Source: a virus
Strand: one strand, 5' to 3'
DNA length: 25,339 nucleotides
IMG/VR virus record: IMGVR_UViG_3300012000_001059
Location: 1 to 25,339 of that record
Shown: positions 6,279 to 13,716 of the stretch, one piece after another
Layout: the number at the start of each line of letters is the position of its first letter
How positions within the stretch are numbered: the stretch's first letter is position 1
Notes under the pieces: generated by a model
What the model was told of the DNA's origin: nothing
Database searches by the model: none
What the model saw: only the letters and a program-made list of their open reading frames with translations
Position numbers and translations under genes: made by a program

Positions 6279-7829
6279 ATGCCCCACCACCTTGAGGCGT
6301 TCGCACTCAAGGCAACCGGCAGCAGTAAGACTCTCGCGGCGCCCGTCATGTCGGTCGGGCTCGCCGAGACCACCGTTGCGCGCTCGCGGCACGTGGGCCT
6401 GACGGGACCGAATCCCGAGCAGCGCACGACCTGGATTCACGTAGCCAATGAGGGCGAATGGGAAGGCCATCCCAACGGCCCGTTCGCGCTCGACCGCAGC
6501 ACGTTCAAGCAGTGCATTGCGGCGCTGCGGCAGACGGCTACGCCGCCTCCGGTCGACTACGACCATGCGAGTCTGCGGCCGCTCGACGGCCAGCCGACGC
6601 CGGCTGCGGGCTACGTGCTCGACCTCGAGATGCGCCGTGACGGGCTGTATGCGCTTGTCGAGTTCACGCCCAGCGCGGCGCAGATGATCCGCGGCGGCGA
6701 GTACCGGTTCTGCTCCGGTGTGTTCGTTTGGGATGCGGCGGACCGTAAGACCGGTGAGCCGATTCCCTGCCAGCTCGATTCCATCGGGCTGACCAACAAG
6801 CCGTTCATCGACGGCCAGCATGCGATCCGGCTGAGTCGCCGGGCGCTCTCTACGGGAGAGACTATGGAGATCAGCAAGAAGGATCTGATGGCCAAGCTGG
6901 ATGCGCTCGTCGCGGGTCCGGCTGTGACTGGCGAGCAGCTCGATGCGCTCGTTGAGTTCCTCAAGAAGTCGGCTGGCCCTGAGGTCGAGGCTGCCGAGGA
7001 AGCCGCCGAGGAGAAGGCCGAGGCTAAGTCCGAGTCGATGCCGCCGCCCGCTGGCGAGGTCGAGGAGTCCGAGGTGGTCGACATGGCGTGTGGCCCCAAG
7101 GGCGAGCGCGAGATGGGCAAGAAGGCGCTTGCCGCGCCGCCGCCGCCTGCGATGGCCATGGCCGAGCCGATGGTGCCTGCCGAGCCCGTGCCCGCGCTGG
7201 CGCCCGAGACGGCCGCTGCGGCCACGCAGGACGCCGCGGCGATGCTGCTGACCAAGCTCGCTGAGATGACTGGCCTGGATACGGCCAGCATCATCGGCTC
7301 GCTCGACGCTAACGCGGAGTCGATCAAGGCGGCATTCCTCGGGGCCAATGGCGGCGCTCTGCCGGCCACGGTGCTGTCGGCCAAGCTCGAAGCGCAGGAC
7401 GCTACGATCACCGCTCTGTCGGCCGAGGTGGCCCGGTATCGTGCCGACGAGGCCAAGCGTGCGGACGCTGCGCTCGTGGCCGAGGTCGAGGCGCACGTGG
7501 CCGCTGGGCGCATCCTGCCTGGCAGCCGCGAGACCTGGGTGAGTCTGGCGCGCAAGGCGCCCACTGAGTTCCGCGCGCTTGCGGCGAAGCTCCCGAGTGC
7601 AGTGCCGATGGGCCGCGAGGCTCCGGTTGAGGCGCCCGCCACTGCGCCCAACGGCGGCGCCGGAGACCCCGACAAGTCGCATCCTCGCTTTGCCGTGCTG
7701 CATCGGCAGTACAGCGATCCGAGCAGCCCGTATGCGCGGCTGCTTCCCCACAGCGGTCCGGAGCGCGAGGCTGCAATCGAGCGCGCCGTCATCAACCACC
7801 TTCGTCGTGAGCAGCCGATCAGCGGCTGA
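6279..7829 (+). CDS. Mu I-like prohead protease with C-terminal scaffold region
   Basis: 516 residues, ATG directly after the MuF stop. The N-terminal ~190 residues show the pattern of the Mu-like I protein (prohead protease): PPPVDYDHASLRP (90-101), AAGYVLDLE (109-117), GLYALVEFT (122-130), GGEYRFCSGVFVW (139-151) and SIGLTNKPFI (168-177). The remainder is Glu/Ala/Pro-rich and helical, suited to an internal scaffold that guides capsid assembly and is then degraded. In Mu the protease (I) and scaffold (Z) share a reading frame, and the same arrangement is visible here (see the internal start at 6864). The catalytic residues are not assigned. It is followed by the decoration and capsid genes, the standard order. 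Confidence 0.88.
   Translation: MPHHLEAFALKATGSSKTLAAPVMSVGLAETTVARSRHVGLTGPNPEQRTTWIHVANEGEWEGHPNGPFALDRSTFKQCIAALRQTATPPPVDYDHASLRPLDGQPTPAAGYVLDLEMRRDGLYALVEFTPSAAQMIRGGEYRFCSGVFVWDAADRKTGEPIPCQLDSIGLTNKPFIDGQHAIRLSRRALSTGETMEISKKDLMAKLDALVAGPAVTGEQLDALVEFLKKSAGPEVEAAEEAAEEKAEAKSESMPPPAGEVEESEVVDMACGPKGEREMGKKALAAPPPPAMAMAEPMVPAEPVPALAPETAAAATQDAAAMLLTKLAEMTGLDTASIIGSLDANAESIKAAFLGANGGALPATVLSAKLEAQDATITALSAEVARYRADEAKRADAALVAEVEAHVAAGRILPGSRETWVSLARKAPTEFRALAAKLPSAVPMGREAPVEAPATAPNGGAGDPDKSHPRFAVLHRQYSDPSSPYARLLPHSGPEREAAIERAVINHLRREQPISG
6864..7829 (+). CDS. internally started scaffold protein (Mu Z-like), in frame with the protease
   Basis: An in-frame ATG at 6864 is preceded by GGGAGAG (6854-6860), a much better ribosome site than that of the full-length gene. 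Initiation here gives a 321-residue protein starting MEISKKDLMAKLDALVAG. It lacks the protease domain and consists only of the helical, acidic, Ala/Pro-rich part. The position is exactly at the boundary between the I-like domain and the scaffold, as in the nested I/Z genes of phage Mu. This allows many scaffold copies per protease. Expression from the internal start is inferred from sequence only. Confidence 0.65.
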   Translation: MEISKKDLMAKLDALVAGPAVTGEQLDALVEFLKKSAGPEVEAAEEAAEEKAEAKSESMPPPAGEVEESEVVDMACGPKGEREMGKKALAAPPPPAMAMAEPMVPAEPVPALAPETAAAATQDAAAMLLTKLAEMTGLDTASIIGSLDANAESIKAAFLGANGGALPATVLSAKLEAQDATITALSAEVARYRADEAKRADAALVAEVEAHVAAGRILPGSRETWVSLARKAPTEFRALAAKLPSAVPMGREAPVEAPATAPNGGAGDPDKSHPRFAVLHRQYSDPSSPYARLLPHSGPEREAAIERAVINHLRREQPISG

Positions 7830-7840
7830 GGAGATAGCAC

Positions 7841-8317
7841 ATGGCTCTTTCGGCAGACTTCACCCGGCCCTCGCGAGGGCTCAACAACAAGCGGACTGAG
7901 ACCTTCTCGATCCGCACCTCGAGCACGCTCTACATCGGCTCGCTCGCGGCCTTCACGACCATTGGCCGTGTCCAGGCTGCGGCGGCTGCGACGAACCTTC
8001 GTCCGGCTGGCGTGGTCGAGGAAATCTACAACGAGAGCGGCGCGCTCATCAGCGCGGCCACTGGCAACGCGGCGGGCACCGTCCGCGCGCGCATCGCGTG
8101 GGGACACGAGGTGTTTGTCGCGATCCGCACCGCGGCGCGCACGTTCGTCAACCTCGGCCGCAACGTGTTCATCGCCGACGATGAGGCGGTCACGGACACC
8201 ACGGCTGCCGGCACCGCGGCAGTCCGCGTCAACATCGGCTCTCTCACCGAAATCAACTCGGCCAAGACCTTCGGGTGGCTCGCCCTCCGCGTGTACGGCG
8301 ATACCAACGCGGTCTGA
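7841..8317 (+). CDS. putative head decoration / capsid cement protein
   Basis: 158 residues with a strong GAGGAGA ribosome site (7828-7834) 6 bases before the ATG. The sequence is small, rich in Ala, Thr and Val, and predicted to be beta-stranded (TFSIRTSSTLYIGSLAAF, AGTVRARIAWGHEVFVAIRTAARTF in part). It has no cysteine, membrane segment or enzyme motif. Its location between scaffold and major capsid, its size and its strong ribosome site fit a decoration protein that stabilises the expanded shell. I cannot name the family, and a minor virion protein of another type is possible. Confidence 0.5.
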   Translation: MALSADFTRPSRGLNNKRTETFSIRTSSTLYIGSLAAFTTIGRVQAAAAATNLRPAGVVEEIYNESGALISAATGNAAGTVRARIAWGHEVFVAIRTAARTFVNLGRNVFIADDEAVTDTTAAGTAAVRVNIGSLTEINSAKTFGWLALRVYGDTNAV

Positions 8318-8348
8318 TTCCACTACCACCTAGAAGGGACCAACACCA

Positions 8349-9302
8349 ATGCCCGCTCTGACTGGACAGCTCAACTCCATCAACGTGAACACCGAGTTCA
8401 CGACGATGGCGAACGACATCTTCAACCGCCGCGTCAACGGCCCGTGGTCCGCGCTCTGCAAGGTCATGCCGATCAGCGGCAGCAGCCTCGAGCTCGACGC
8501 CATCGGCCCGAGCCCGGCTGTGTCGAAGATGCTCGGCTCGCGCCCGTTCTCCTCGCTTCGCGCGTACTCCAAGCCCACGCCGGCTGTCGAGTACACCGCG
8601 GACGGCCTCGAGCTTCCGCGCTCGGTGGTCGAAGGCGACAAGTCCGGCATGGTCCGCGGCCGTCTCGCGGACTACCTCGCTTCGACTGCCGACTTCTTTG
8701 AGAAGCCGGTGATCGACCTGCTGCTCAGCAACCCCATCGGCATCGACGGCGTGTCGCTGCTCAACGACTCGCACCCGTTCGGCGCGGCTGGCGGCACGTG
8801 GGATAACCGCACCACCAACGCGCTGTCGCAGACCGAGCTCGAGGCTGGCATCGTCGCGATGCGTGGCCTCCGCTTCGAGAACGGCGAGCCCGCGGGCTTC
8901 TTCCCGACGCATCTCGTGGTCGGCCCGGCGAATGAGCGCGAGGCGCTCGACCTCGTGGGCGGTGACCGCATGATGCCCGTCAGCAACGCCGGTGCGCCCG
9001 ATGCGGCTGCCTCGGTCGTCGCGGCCATCGCGCTCCGTAACTGGGTCGGTGGTCGCCTTCAGGTGATCGTCGTCGACCGCTTCGCGAACGGCACCAACGA
9101 CAACGACTGGATGCTCTGCGACCTGTCGAAGCCGAACGTCCGCCCGCTCGCGGTTGGTCAGCTCATCGCGCCCTCGGGCGTGGTGGTCGATGACCCGCAT
9201 TCCGAGGCCATGATCCAGCGCGCCAACTACCAGTACTACGTGAGCGCGTGCGCCGCGCTTACCGGGTACGCGCCGCACTGCATCTACGGCCGCGTCGCCT
9301 GA
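8349..9302 (+). CDS. major capsid protein, Mu gpT-like
   Basis: 317 residues. It forms the icosahedral shell. The overall pattern fits the Mu-like major head subunit family: an N-terminal NTEFTTMANDIFNRR region, an EYTADGLELPRSVVEGDKSG-type central strand-helix region (81-100), the IDGVSLLNDSHPFG motif (132-145) resembling the DGxxLFxxxHP signature of the family, THLVVGPANER, and RLQVIVVDRF...DNDWMLCDL near the C-terminus. The ribosome site is AAGGGA (8334-8339), 9 bases before the ATG. The gene is flanked by the putative decoration protein and a perfect hairpin, a common way to insulate the most abundant virion transcript. Confidence 0.9.
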   Translation: MPALTGQLNSINVNTEFTTMANDIFNRRVNGPWSALCKVMPISGSSLELDAIGPSPAVSKMLGSRPFSSLRAYSKPTPAVEYTADGLELPRSVVEGDKSGMVRGRLADYLASTADFFEKPVIDLLLSNPIGIDGVSLLNDSHPFGAAGGTWDNRTTNALSQTELEAGIVAMRGLRFENGEPAGFFPTHLVVGPANEREALDLVGGDRMMPVSNAGAPDAAASVVAAIALRNWVGGRLQVIVVDRFANGTNDNDWMLCDLSKPNVRPLAVGQLIAPSGVVVDDPHSEAMIQRANYQYYVSACAALTGYAPHCIYGRVA

Positions 9303-9319
9303 GTAAATCACGGTGAGTG

Positions 9320-9355
9320 ATGCCGGCCGGTGGATGCCTCCCCACCGGCCGGCAT
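9320..9355 (+). terminator. perfect 14-bp stem-loop after the major capsid gene
   Basis: ATGCCGGCCGGTGG (9320-9333) is followed by an 8-base loop and its exact complement CCACCGGCCGGCAT (9342-9355). The stem is extremely GC-rich and begins 17 bases after the capsid stop. No T-run follows, so it is not a textbook rho-independent terminator. It may be an attenuator, an mRNA 3'-end stabiliser for the capsid transcript, or an RNA-processing site. The gene after it has its own ribosome site. Confidence 0.6.
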
Positions 9356-9382
9356 GACCCCTTGCGAGGCATGGAGTTGATA

Positions 9383-9985
9383 ATGTCGTCCAGCAACTTT
9401 GGTTCTCTGTATGCGCGCCTGCCCGACAACCCGATCACGGCCAAGTCGGACGGTAAGACGTACAAGCATTCCGTTCCCACTCGCGACGAAGCGCGGGTGT
9501 TGATCGAGGTCGAGGTTACGCCGACGAATGGCATCGTCATCGGTGGCCAGCATGTCCGCCAGGGCACGCATCGCCTGGTGGTCTATGAGACCGAGCTTTC
9601 CGACATTGAAGCGCGTGTCGCGACCGACGAGCACAAGCGCGCGTGGTCGGAGGCCATCAAAACCTTCAACCGCGCCCTCGACCGATTCGTGATCTCCTCG
9701 GTGGGCAAGGACGATGGCTCCGAGGCCTACCGGCTCCGCAAGGAGCAGGCGATCAAAATGTTCGGCGAGACCACCCCGAGCCTCGAGTTCTCGCGCAACT
9801 TTCCTGGCGGCATGCCGCCGATTGCGCGGCTGACCAAGGTGGAACAGCTCAAGGCGCCTGAGACCGAGACCAATCGCGACGCCACGCGCCTCGAGGGGCT
9901 AGTGACCAAGCTGGCCGAGACTCTCGGCAAGGCCATGGCGGCTTCTCAGCAGTCGAGTGGAGCGCGAGCGAATCAAGCGAGGTGA
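9383..9985 (+). CDS. conserved-looking virion-module protein, function unknown
   Basis: 200 residues from ATG 9383, chosen because GGAG (9373-9376) lies 6 bases upstream. The longer reading frame from 9317 would translate the hairpin. The N-terminal half is beta-rich (KTYKHSVPTRDEARVLIEVEV, in part), the middle is helical (KRAWSEAIKTFNRALDRF), and the C-terminus is a charged, probably flexible helix ending SGARANQAR. Location between capsid and connector genes suggests a head-associated or head-completion protein. I do not recognise the family. Confidence 0.6.
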   Translation: MSSSNFGSLYARLPDNPITAKSDGKTYKHSVPTRDEARVLIEVEVTPTNGIVIGGQHVRQGTHRLVVYETELSDIEARVATDEHKRAWSEAIKTFNRALDRFVISSVGKDDGSEAYRLRKEQAIKMFGETTPSLEFSRNFPGGMPPIARLTKVEQLKAPETETNRDATRLEGLVTKLAETLGKAMAASQQSSGARANQAR

Positions 9986-9988
9986 ACC

Positions 9989-10435
9989 GTGGCCGCGTGG
10001 GTCGATGCGAACTTCATCAATCTGATGATCGGCACCGCGGCCCGCACGGCGCTCGGTCTATCTGGCAACACGTTCACGCACTACCAGAACGCCGCCCAGG
10101 GGACGGTGATTTCGGCCATGCAGTATGCCGGCTACACGCCGCCGGATACGGTCGATCACCTGACTCCCCAGGGCGCGTTTCTGGCGCAGCTCGTGGCCGG
10201 CATCATGGTCCGCGATGCCTTCCAGTTCCGAAAGGGCATCAGGCTCCCGTTCGATCCGAGCGGCACCATCAGCGAGGCGCTGTTCCGGCTGGATGCACTC
10301 TACAACAAGAAACTGCCGATTCCCGGCATGACGCCTGACACGCTGGCCGGGTACGGAGGCAACATCAGCAGTCCGACGACTGGCACCAACGCGCGCCCGA
10401 GCTACTTCGGCCCTGGCAAGTTGCAGGGGTTCTGA
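9989..10435 (+). CDS. putative head-tail connector / adaptor (gp36-like position)
   Basis: 148 residues beginning at a GTG (9989), with AGCGAGG about 7 bases before it; it starts 3 bases after the previous stop. The N-terminal helices (DANFINLMIGTAARTALGL, then NAAQGTVISAMQYAGY) and a second helical pair (AFLAQLVAGIMVRDAF, SEALFRLDALYNKKL) give an all-helical small protein. This is the fold type expected of head completion proteins that bind under the portal. The gene lies just before the gpG-like gene, where Mu-type phages encode gp36 (DUF1320). The assignment rests mainly on position. Confidence 0.45.
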   Translation: MAAWVDANFINLMIGTAARTALGLSGNTFTHYQNAAQGTVISAMQYAGYTPPDTVDHLTPQGAFLAQLVAGIMVRDAFQFRKGIRLPFDPSGTISEALFRLDALYNKKLPIPGMTPDTLAGYGGNISSPTTGTNARPSYFGPGKLQGF

Positions 10436-10962
10436 TGACCTTCCGGGTCAACGGAGCGCAGCAGACGAAACGCGAGATTGACGCGGCCATCGCGCGTGCG
10501 CGCGACCTGACGCCGGTGCTGAACGTAGCGGCCGCGGACACAAAGACGCTCATCGATGACGCGTTCGATGGCAGCCATTCGCCCGATGGAACGCGCTGGC
10601 AGGCGCTGTCTCCGCGCACGATTGCCAAGCGGCGTCAAGGCAGCAGCAAGCCGCTGATTGACACATCCATTCTGCGCAACTCCGTGACAGCCACGGCGCG
10701 CGGAGTCGTGCTTTCGTTTGGCACGAACGTCATCTACGCGCGTCCGCATCAGATGGGCTTTGAGCGCACCGGCCAATACAAACGCACGCGGTACAATCCG
10801 CGACGCGAAGAAGGCTCGCCGTGGCGCTACTCGGTGCCAGCTCGGCCGTTCTTGCCGGTCACGCCGCAGTTCGCATTGATGACCACCGGGCCTGCTGGAC
10901 AGCATTGGCGCGAGGTGCGCGAGATGGTCCGTGAGTACATCCGCAGCGGACGGACTACCTGA
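10435..10962 (+). CDS. phage virion morphogenesis / tail completion protein (Mu gpG-like)
   Basis: 175 residues, ATG overlapping the previous stop (TGATG). Typical features of the virion morphogenesis family are visible: an N-terminal helical segment, SHSPDGTRWQALSPRTIAKRR (48-67 region, with DGxxWxxLSxxTxxxR), LIDTSILRNSV (75-84), a FGTNVIYARPHQMG strand-His motif (95-108), and a C-terminal VPARPFL (about 138-144). In Mu and related phages the protein acts in head-tail joining or tail completion. It is coupled to both neighbours through overlapping start and stop codons. Confidence in the family is high, while the exact role in this long-tailed phage is inferred. Confidence 0.88.
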   Translation: MTFRVNGAQQTKREIDAAIARARDLTPVLNVAAADTKTLIDDAFDGSHSPDGTRWQALSPRTIAKRRQGSSKPLIDTSILRNSVTATARGVVLSFGTNVIYARPHQMGFERTGQYKRTRYNPRREEGSPWRYSVPARPFLPVTPQFALMTTGPAGQHWREVREMVREYIRSGRTT

Positions 10963-11498
10963 TGGCCCACCTCGCCGCAGGACCGATTCAGACGCGCATC
11001 CGGCAGGTGCTCGAGCAAGCGGCCGGCTCGCTGCGCACCATCACGGCGGGCACGTACCTCGGTGACTTCCCCGAGGGCGAGGACGACATGGGCAGCGCCC
11101 GTGGTGTGGTCACTGGCGCCCGCGTCGAGGCGCGCGTTACATCGGTCAAGCGGTCGCCGTCGAGCCCGCCTGTGGTCGGCAATCTCGCGCTGTACGAGCT
11201 CGAGGTGCGCGTGCGTGTGCAGCGGCTTATTGACCGCACGGCGCAGATCACGGACTCGCTGCGGGACACTGCCAAGGCCCTGTCATTCCAGGACGCCGAC
11301 GTACTCGCGCAGGCGCTCGGCTTCCCAGGCAATCTCAGCACGACAACGGCCGGAACTGCGACCGGCATCGTGTCTGGTCTGCTATCCTATGTGGACAGCA
11401 GCATCGATGTCCGCGGGCCGCTGGATGATGGGGCATCCATCATCGAAACGGATCACCGCTTCACCTGTGTCGCTCGGTCGACACCAGCAACGAGCTAA
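10962..11498 (+). CDS. putative tail terminator / gp37-like protein
   Basis: 178 residues, start ATG 10962 overlapping the upstream stop. It has an N-terminal helix (PIQTRIRQVLEQAAGSLRTI) followed by alternating strands (ALYELEVRVRVQRLIDR) and a helix with DSLRDTAKALSF. This order resembles small tail terminator proteins of long-tailed phages, which cap the tail tube and stop its growth. It also sits where Mu-like phages carry gp37 (DUF1834). It is immediately upstream of the tail tube gene, supporting a tail-end role. No specific motif proves it. Confidence 0.5.
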   Translation: MAHLAAGPIQTRIRQVLEQAAGSLRTITAGTYLGDFPEGEDDMGSARGVVTGARVEARVTSVKRSPSSPPVVGNLALYELEVRVRVQRLIDRTAQITDSLRDTAKALSFQDADVLAQALGFPGNLSTTTAGTATGIVSGLLSYVDSSIDVRGPLDDGASIIETDHRFTCVARSTPATS

Positions 11499-11501
11499 GC
11501 C

Positions 11502-12761
11502 ATGAGCATCGAAGTCCACTCAGTCCAGCGCATCCGAGTGCTCACCGAAGTTACGTTCGGTGCGGACTCGTCATCTTCGATTGCATCGTTCGTTGACTTG
11601 CCCATCGTCGAGGGCTCGGCGACGGTCACGCTCACGCGCGACGAGCTTGATCCTGGGCAGCTCGTGCAATCGCGCCTCGAGGGCCGTGAGCGCGTGCTGG
11701 GCAAGCGGTCGGCCACGCTGTCGTTCCAGCTCAATCTCGCGCCTACGGGCACGGCTGCGGCCAGCGCGGTCGCTGCGGTCCAGGGCGGGCTTGGCCTGCT
11801 GCTCAAGAACGTCATGGGCGGCGAGACCTTGGGCACGGGCTCGACGGCTGCGGCGGGCTCCACGGCCTCTGTGGTCAACGTGTCGGCTGGAACGGGCACG
11901 CGCTGGGCATCGCCGGGTCAGCTCATGGGCTGGGCCAACTCGGCGGGTGTGGTCGAGTGGCGTGAGGTCGAGTCGCGCTCCACGGACGCCATCACCTTGA
12001 AGCGCGGATTCAGCGGAGCGCCTGCGAACGGCAACGCGCTATTCAACGCGGCTACCTACTTCATGACCGAGAATCCCACCGCGTCGATGGCGTTCGCGGT
12101 GTATGGCCTTGAGTCTGACGACCGCTGGCTACTGACTGGCTCGCAGGCTGTCGGCGGCATCACCATCGCGGTTGATCCCACGGCTGCGGCGCTGCCTCGG
12201 ATCACGTTCAACATGACCTCGGCGCGGTGGTACGCGAGCAACGAAGTCGGCACGCCGTTTACCGGATCCATCGGCACGGCGACCTACAGCAACTACAACC
12301 CCATTGTCGGCGAGGCTGGCAACTTTGAGGTGTGGACTGTGGGCGCGGCGACGTTCTCGACCACGCAGTCAATCCACGTGTCTGCGATGGCGTGGGAGCC
12401 GCACATTGCCTACGTGCCCTACACGAGCCCGAGCGGCATCAACACCGTCAAGCAGTGGGTCGCCTCGCGCAACATGGACTCTCCGGTGCAGGGGCAGTTC
12501 ACTCTGCCCTACCAGGACACGACTTGGTTTGCGGCTCGGAACAACCTGACCGACTACGCGTGCACGTATGCAATGGGCGTTGCTGCGGGCTCGGCGGTCG
12601 TGCTGTCTGCGCCCACGTTGCAGGTGCTGAATCCGCAGCGCGCGGCTGACGCGGGCGGACTCGCGGCGCAGACGATCATGTGGAAGGGTCGGCGCGACAC
12701 GGATGTCGGCGCGGACACGAGCGAGATCGGCAAGTCGCCGTTCCGCATTCACTTGGGCTGA
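11502..12761 (+). CDS. major tail tube protein (putative)
   Basis: 419 residues. Beta-rich throughout, with the alternating polar/hydrophobic pattern of siphovirus tail tube proteins: SATVTLTRDELDPGQLVQSRLEGRE near the N-terminus (only partly shown here), ATLSFQLNL, EWREVESRSTDAITLKRGF, and a second half with ITFNMTSARWY. It lies directly before the G/GT chaperone genes and the tape measure, the conserved position of the tube protein. It is longer than minimal tube proteins, suggesting two domains or a surface-exposed insert. There is no good ribosome site; translation may be coupled to the upstream gene, whose stop lies 3 bases away. Confidence 0.72.
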   Translation: MSIEVHSVQRIRVLTEVTFGADSSSSIASFVDLPIVEGSATVTLTRDELDPGQLVQSRLEGRERVLGKRSATLSFQLNLAPTGTAAASAVAAVQGGLGLLLKNVMGGETLGTGSTAAAGSTASVVNVSAGTGTRWASPGQLMGWANSAGVVEWREVESRSTDAITLKRGFSGAPANGNALFNAATYFMTENPTASMAFAVYGLESDDRWLLTGSQAVGGITIAVDPTAAALPRITFNMTSARWYASNEVGTPFTGSIGTATYSNYNPIVGEAGNFEVWTVGAATFSTTQSIHVSAMAWEPHIAYVPYTSPSGINTVKQWVASRNMDSPVQGQFTLPYQDTTWFAARNNLTDYACTYAMGVAAGSAVVLSAPTLQVLNPQRAADAGGLAAQTIMWKGRRDTDVGADTSEIGKSPFRIHLG

Positions 12762-12775
12762 AAGGATGATGATTG

Positions 12776-13324
12776 ATGGACACCGGATTCCGCGTAGTGT
12801 GCCGGTTCGATTCGGCACTTGACCCCGAGGCGATGGGACCGGATGCGGTCCGCAAGTTCCGCGAGACTGGCGATGTTGCACACGCCAAGTACCGCGAGGG
12901 CGAGCGGCCCACCGTGTTCCACTGCCGCCGACTCAAGGTTTCGGAGATGCAGGCTGTCAACAGCTACTCGACCGAGGCCGACAGGCTGACTGCTGCGTTC
13001 GCACGCGGAATCCTCCGCTGCGAGGATCTCTACTCGGAAAACGGCAGTCGCCGGGAGTGGCACAGGCCAGATCCCGAGCGGCCCGTTGCGCCCAGCGTGA
13101 TCGACTCGACGTTCGATTACGGTGAGGTGCAGGAGGTGGGAGCGGCTATCTACGGGAGATCCATCCTGGGAAAAGGGAGGCCGGCAGCTTGGCCGCTGCC
13201 GGATACCTCGCGGTCCGCAGTCGGGGCCCTCGCGTACCACCTTGCGGAGCAGATGCGCGGGCAGGATGCAAGCTCAGTCCCGAGCAAGAGCGCAGTAGAC
13301 CCGGCACCAGCTACGAGCGGCTGA
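12776..13324 (+). CDS. tail assembly chaperone, unshifted product (G-like)
   Basis: 182 residues from ATG 12776 (AAAGGA at 12761-12766); a TTG at 12773 would add one residue. Tail chaperones coat the tape measure and recruit tube protein during assembly and are absent from the finished virion. The protein has no enzyme motif but lies between tube and tape measure genes. Its reading frame overlaps by about 140 bases a second frame that has only a weak TTG start. The slippery heptamer at 13168-13174 lies in codons 132-133, so most ribosomes would make this product and a minority the G-T fusion. Confidence 0.75.
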   Translation: MDTGFRVVCRFDSALDPEAMGPDAVRKFRETGDVAHAKYREGERPTVFHCRRLKVSEMQAVNSYSTEADRLTAAFARGILRCEDLYSENGSRREWHRPDPERPVAPSVIDSTFDYGEVQEVGAAIYGRSILGKGRPAAWPLPDTSRSAVGALAYHLAEQMRGQDASSVPSKSAVDPAPATSG

Positions 13325-13716
13325 GGGGCTGGCGCGAGGTGTACGGCTGCGACTGCGATGACATCGAGCGCCCTGACCAGCTCGACCACGGGCGGGCTCA
13401 GGACGTAGCTCGAGGCGTCCTCGTCGCGGTGGAGCGGGTGACCGGCCATCGGCCTCCTACGTGCCCGTGGCGGGCCTTCTACGAGCCCGTGGTGCGCGAC
13501 GTGCTGGCCGTATCGTGGGCGACGGGCGATGCCCACGCGCTCGGCCCGGTGGTCGGTCCCGACCCCGACCACAAGCTCATGGTGGCGCTGGGTGTGTACA
13601 CGCGGGCGAAGATGGCGACATCGGCCGACGAGCAGCGCATCCGTGATGAGGAGCGCGAGCGCGAGCGCCAGCGCAAGCAGGCCACGATGAACGCGCAACG
13701 AGGGCGCCATGGCTGA
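12776..13716 (+). CDS. tail assembly chaperone, -1 frameshift fusion (G-T-like)
   Basis: Predicted 313-residue fusion: 133 residues in the G frame up to AAA at 13172-13174, then re-reading base 13174 and continuing for 180 residues in the -1 frame to TGA 13714-13716. The T part contains YERLRGWREVYGCDCDDIER, a PWRAFYEPVVRDVLAVSW segment (both partly quoted), and a highly charged C-terminus (DEERERERQRKQ). As in lambda, a fusion made at low frequency would bridge tape measure and tube protein. The T-frame alone has only a TTG at 13189 without a proper ribosome site, arguing against independent translation. Its stop overlaps the tape measure start. Confidence 0.8.
13168..13202 (+). promoter_or_regulatory. 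programmed -1 ribosomal frameshift signal
   Basis: The zero frame reads G GGA AAA (13168-13174), a canonical X-XXY-YYZ slippery heptamer. After a 6-base spacer comes a perfect hairpin: CCGGCAGC (13181-13188), loop TTGGCC, GCTGCCGG (13195-13202). An SD-like GGGAGA (13154-13159) lies 8 bases before the heptamer, resembling the stimulatory element of dnaX. Slipping back one base places the ribosome in the frame that stays open to 13716. All three parts are where they should be for the conserved G/GT frameshift of long-tailed phages. Confidence 0.88.

Noticed and set aside
6105-7799. Upstream extension of the antisense nuclease reading frame (open to 7799 on the minus strand)
   Set aside because: This part is Arg/Leu/His/Gly-rich shadow coding opposite the MuF C-terminus and protease gene. 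The protein-like sequence begins only at the ATG with GGAGG at 6104.
6611-8329. 572-codon minus-strand open frame
   Set aside because: Low-complexity Ser/Ala/Arg product, opposite strongly supported protease/scaffold and decoration genes, with no ribosome site; a GC-rich shadow.
8253-9311. 352-codon minus-strand open frame opposite the capsid gene
   Set aside because: Composition typical of a mirror frame (Arg/His/Val/Asp-rich, no motifs), while the plus strand encodes a clear gpT-like capsid protein.
9317-9382. Longer start for the gene after the capsid
   Set aside because: It would translate through the 14-bp hairpin; ATG 9383 has GGAG at proper spacing.
13189-13716. Independent gene starting at TTG 13189
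   Set aside because: No suitable ribosome site, the start falls in a hairpin loop, and a canonical -1 frameshift signal explains how this frame is reached.
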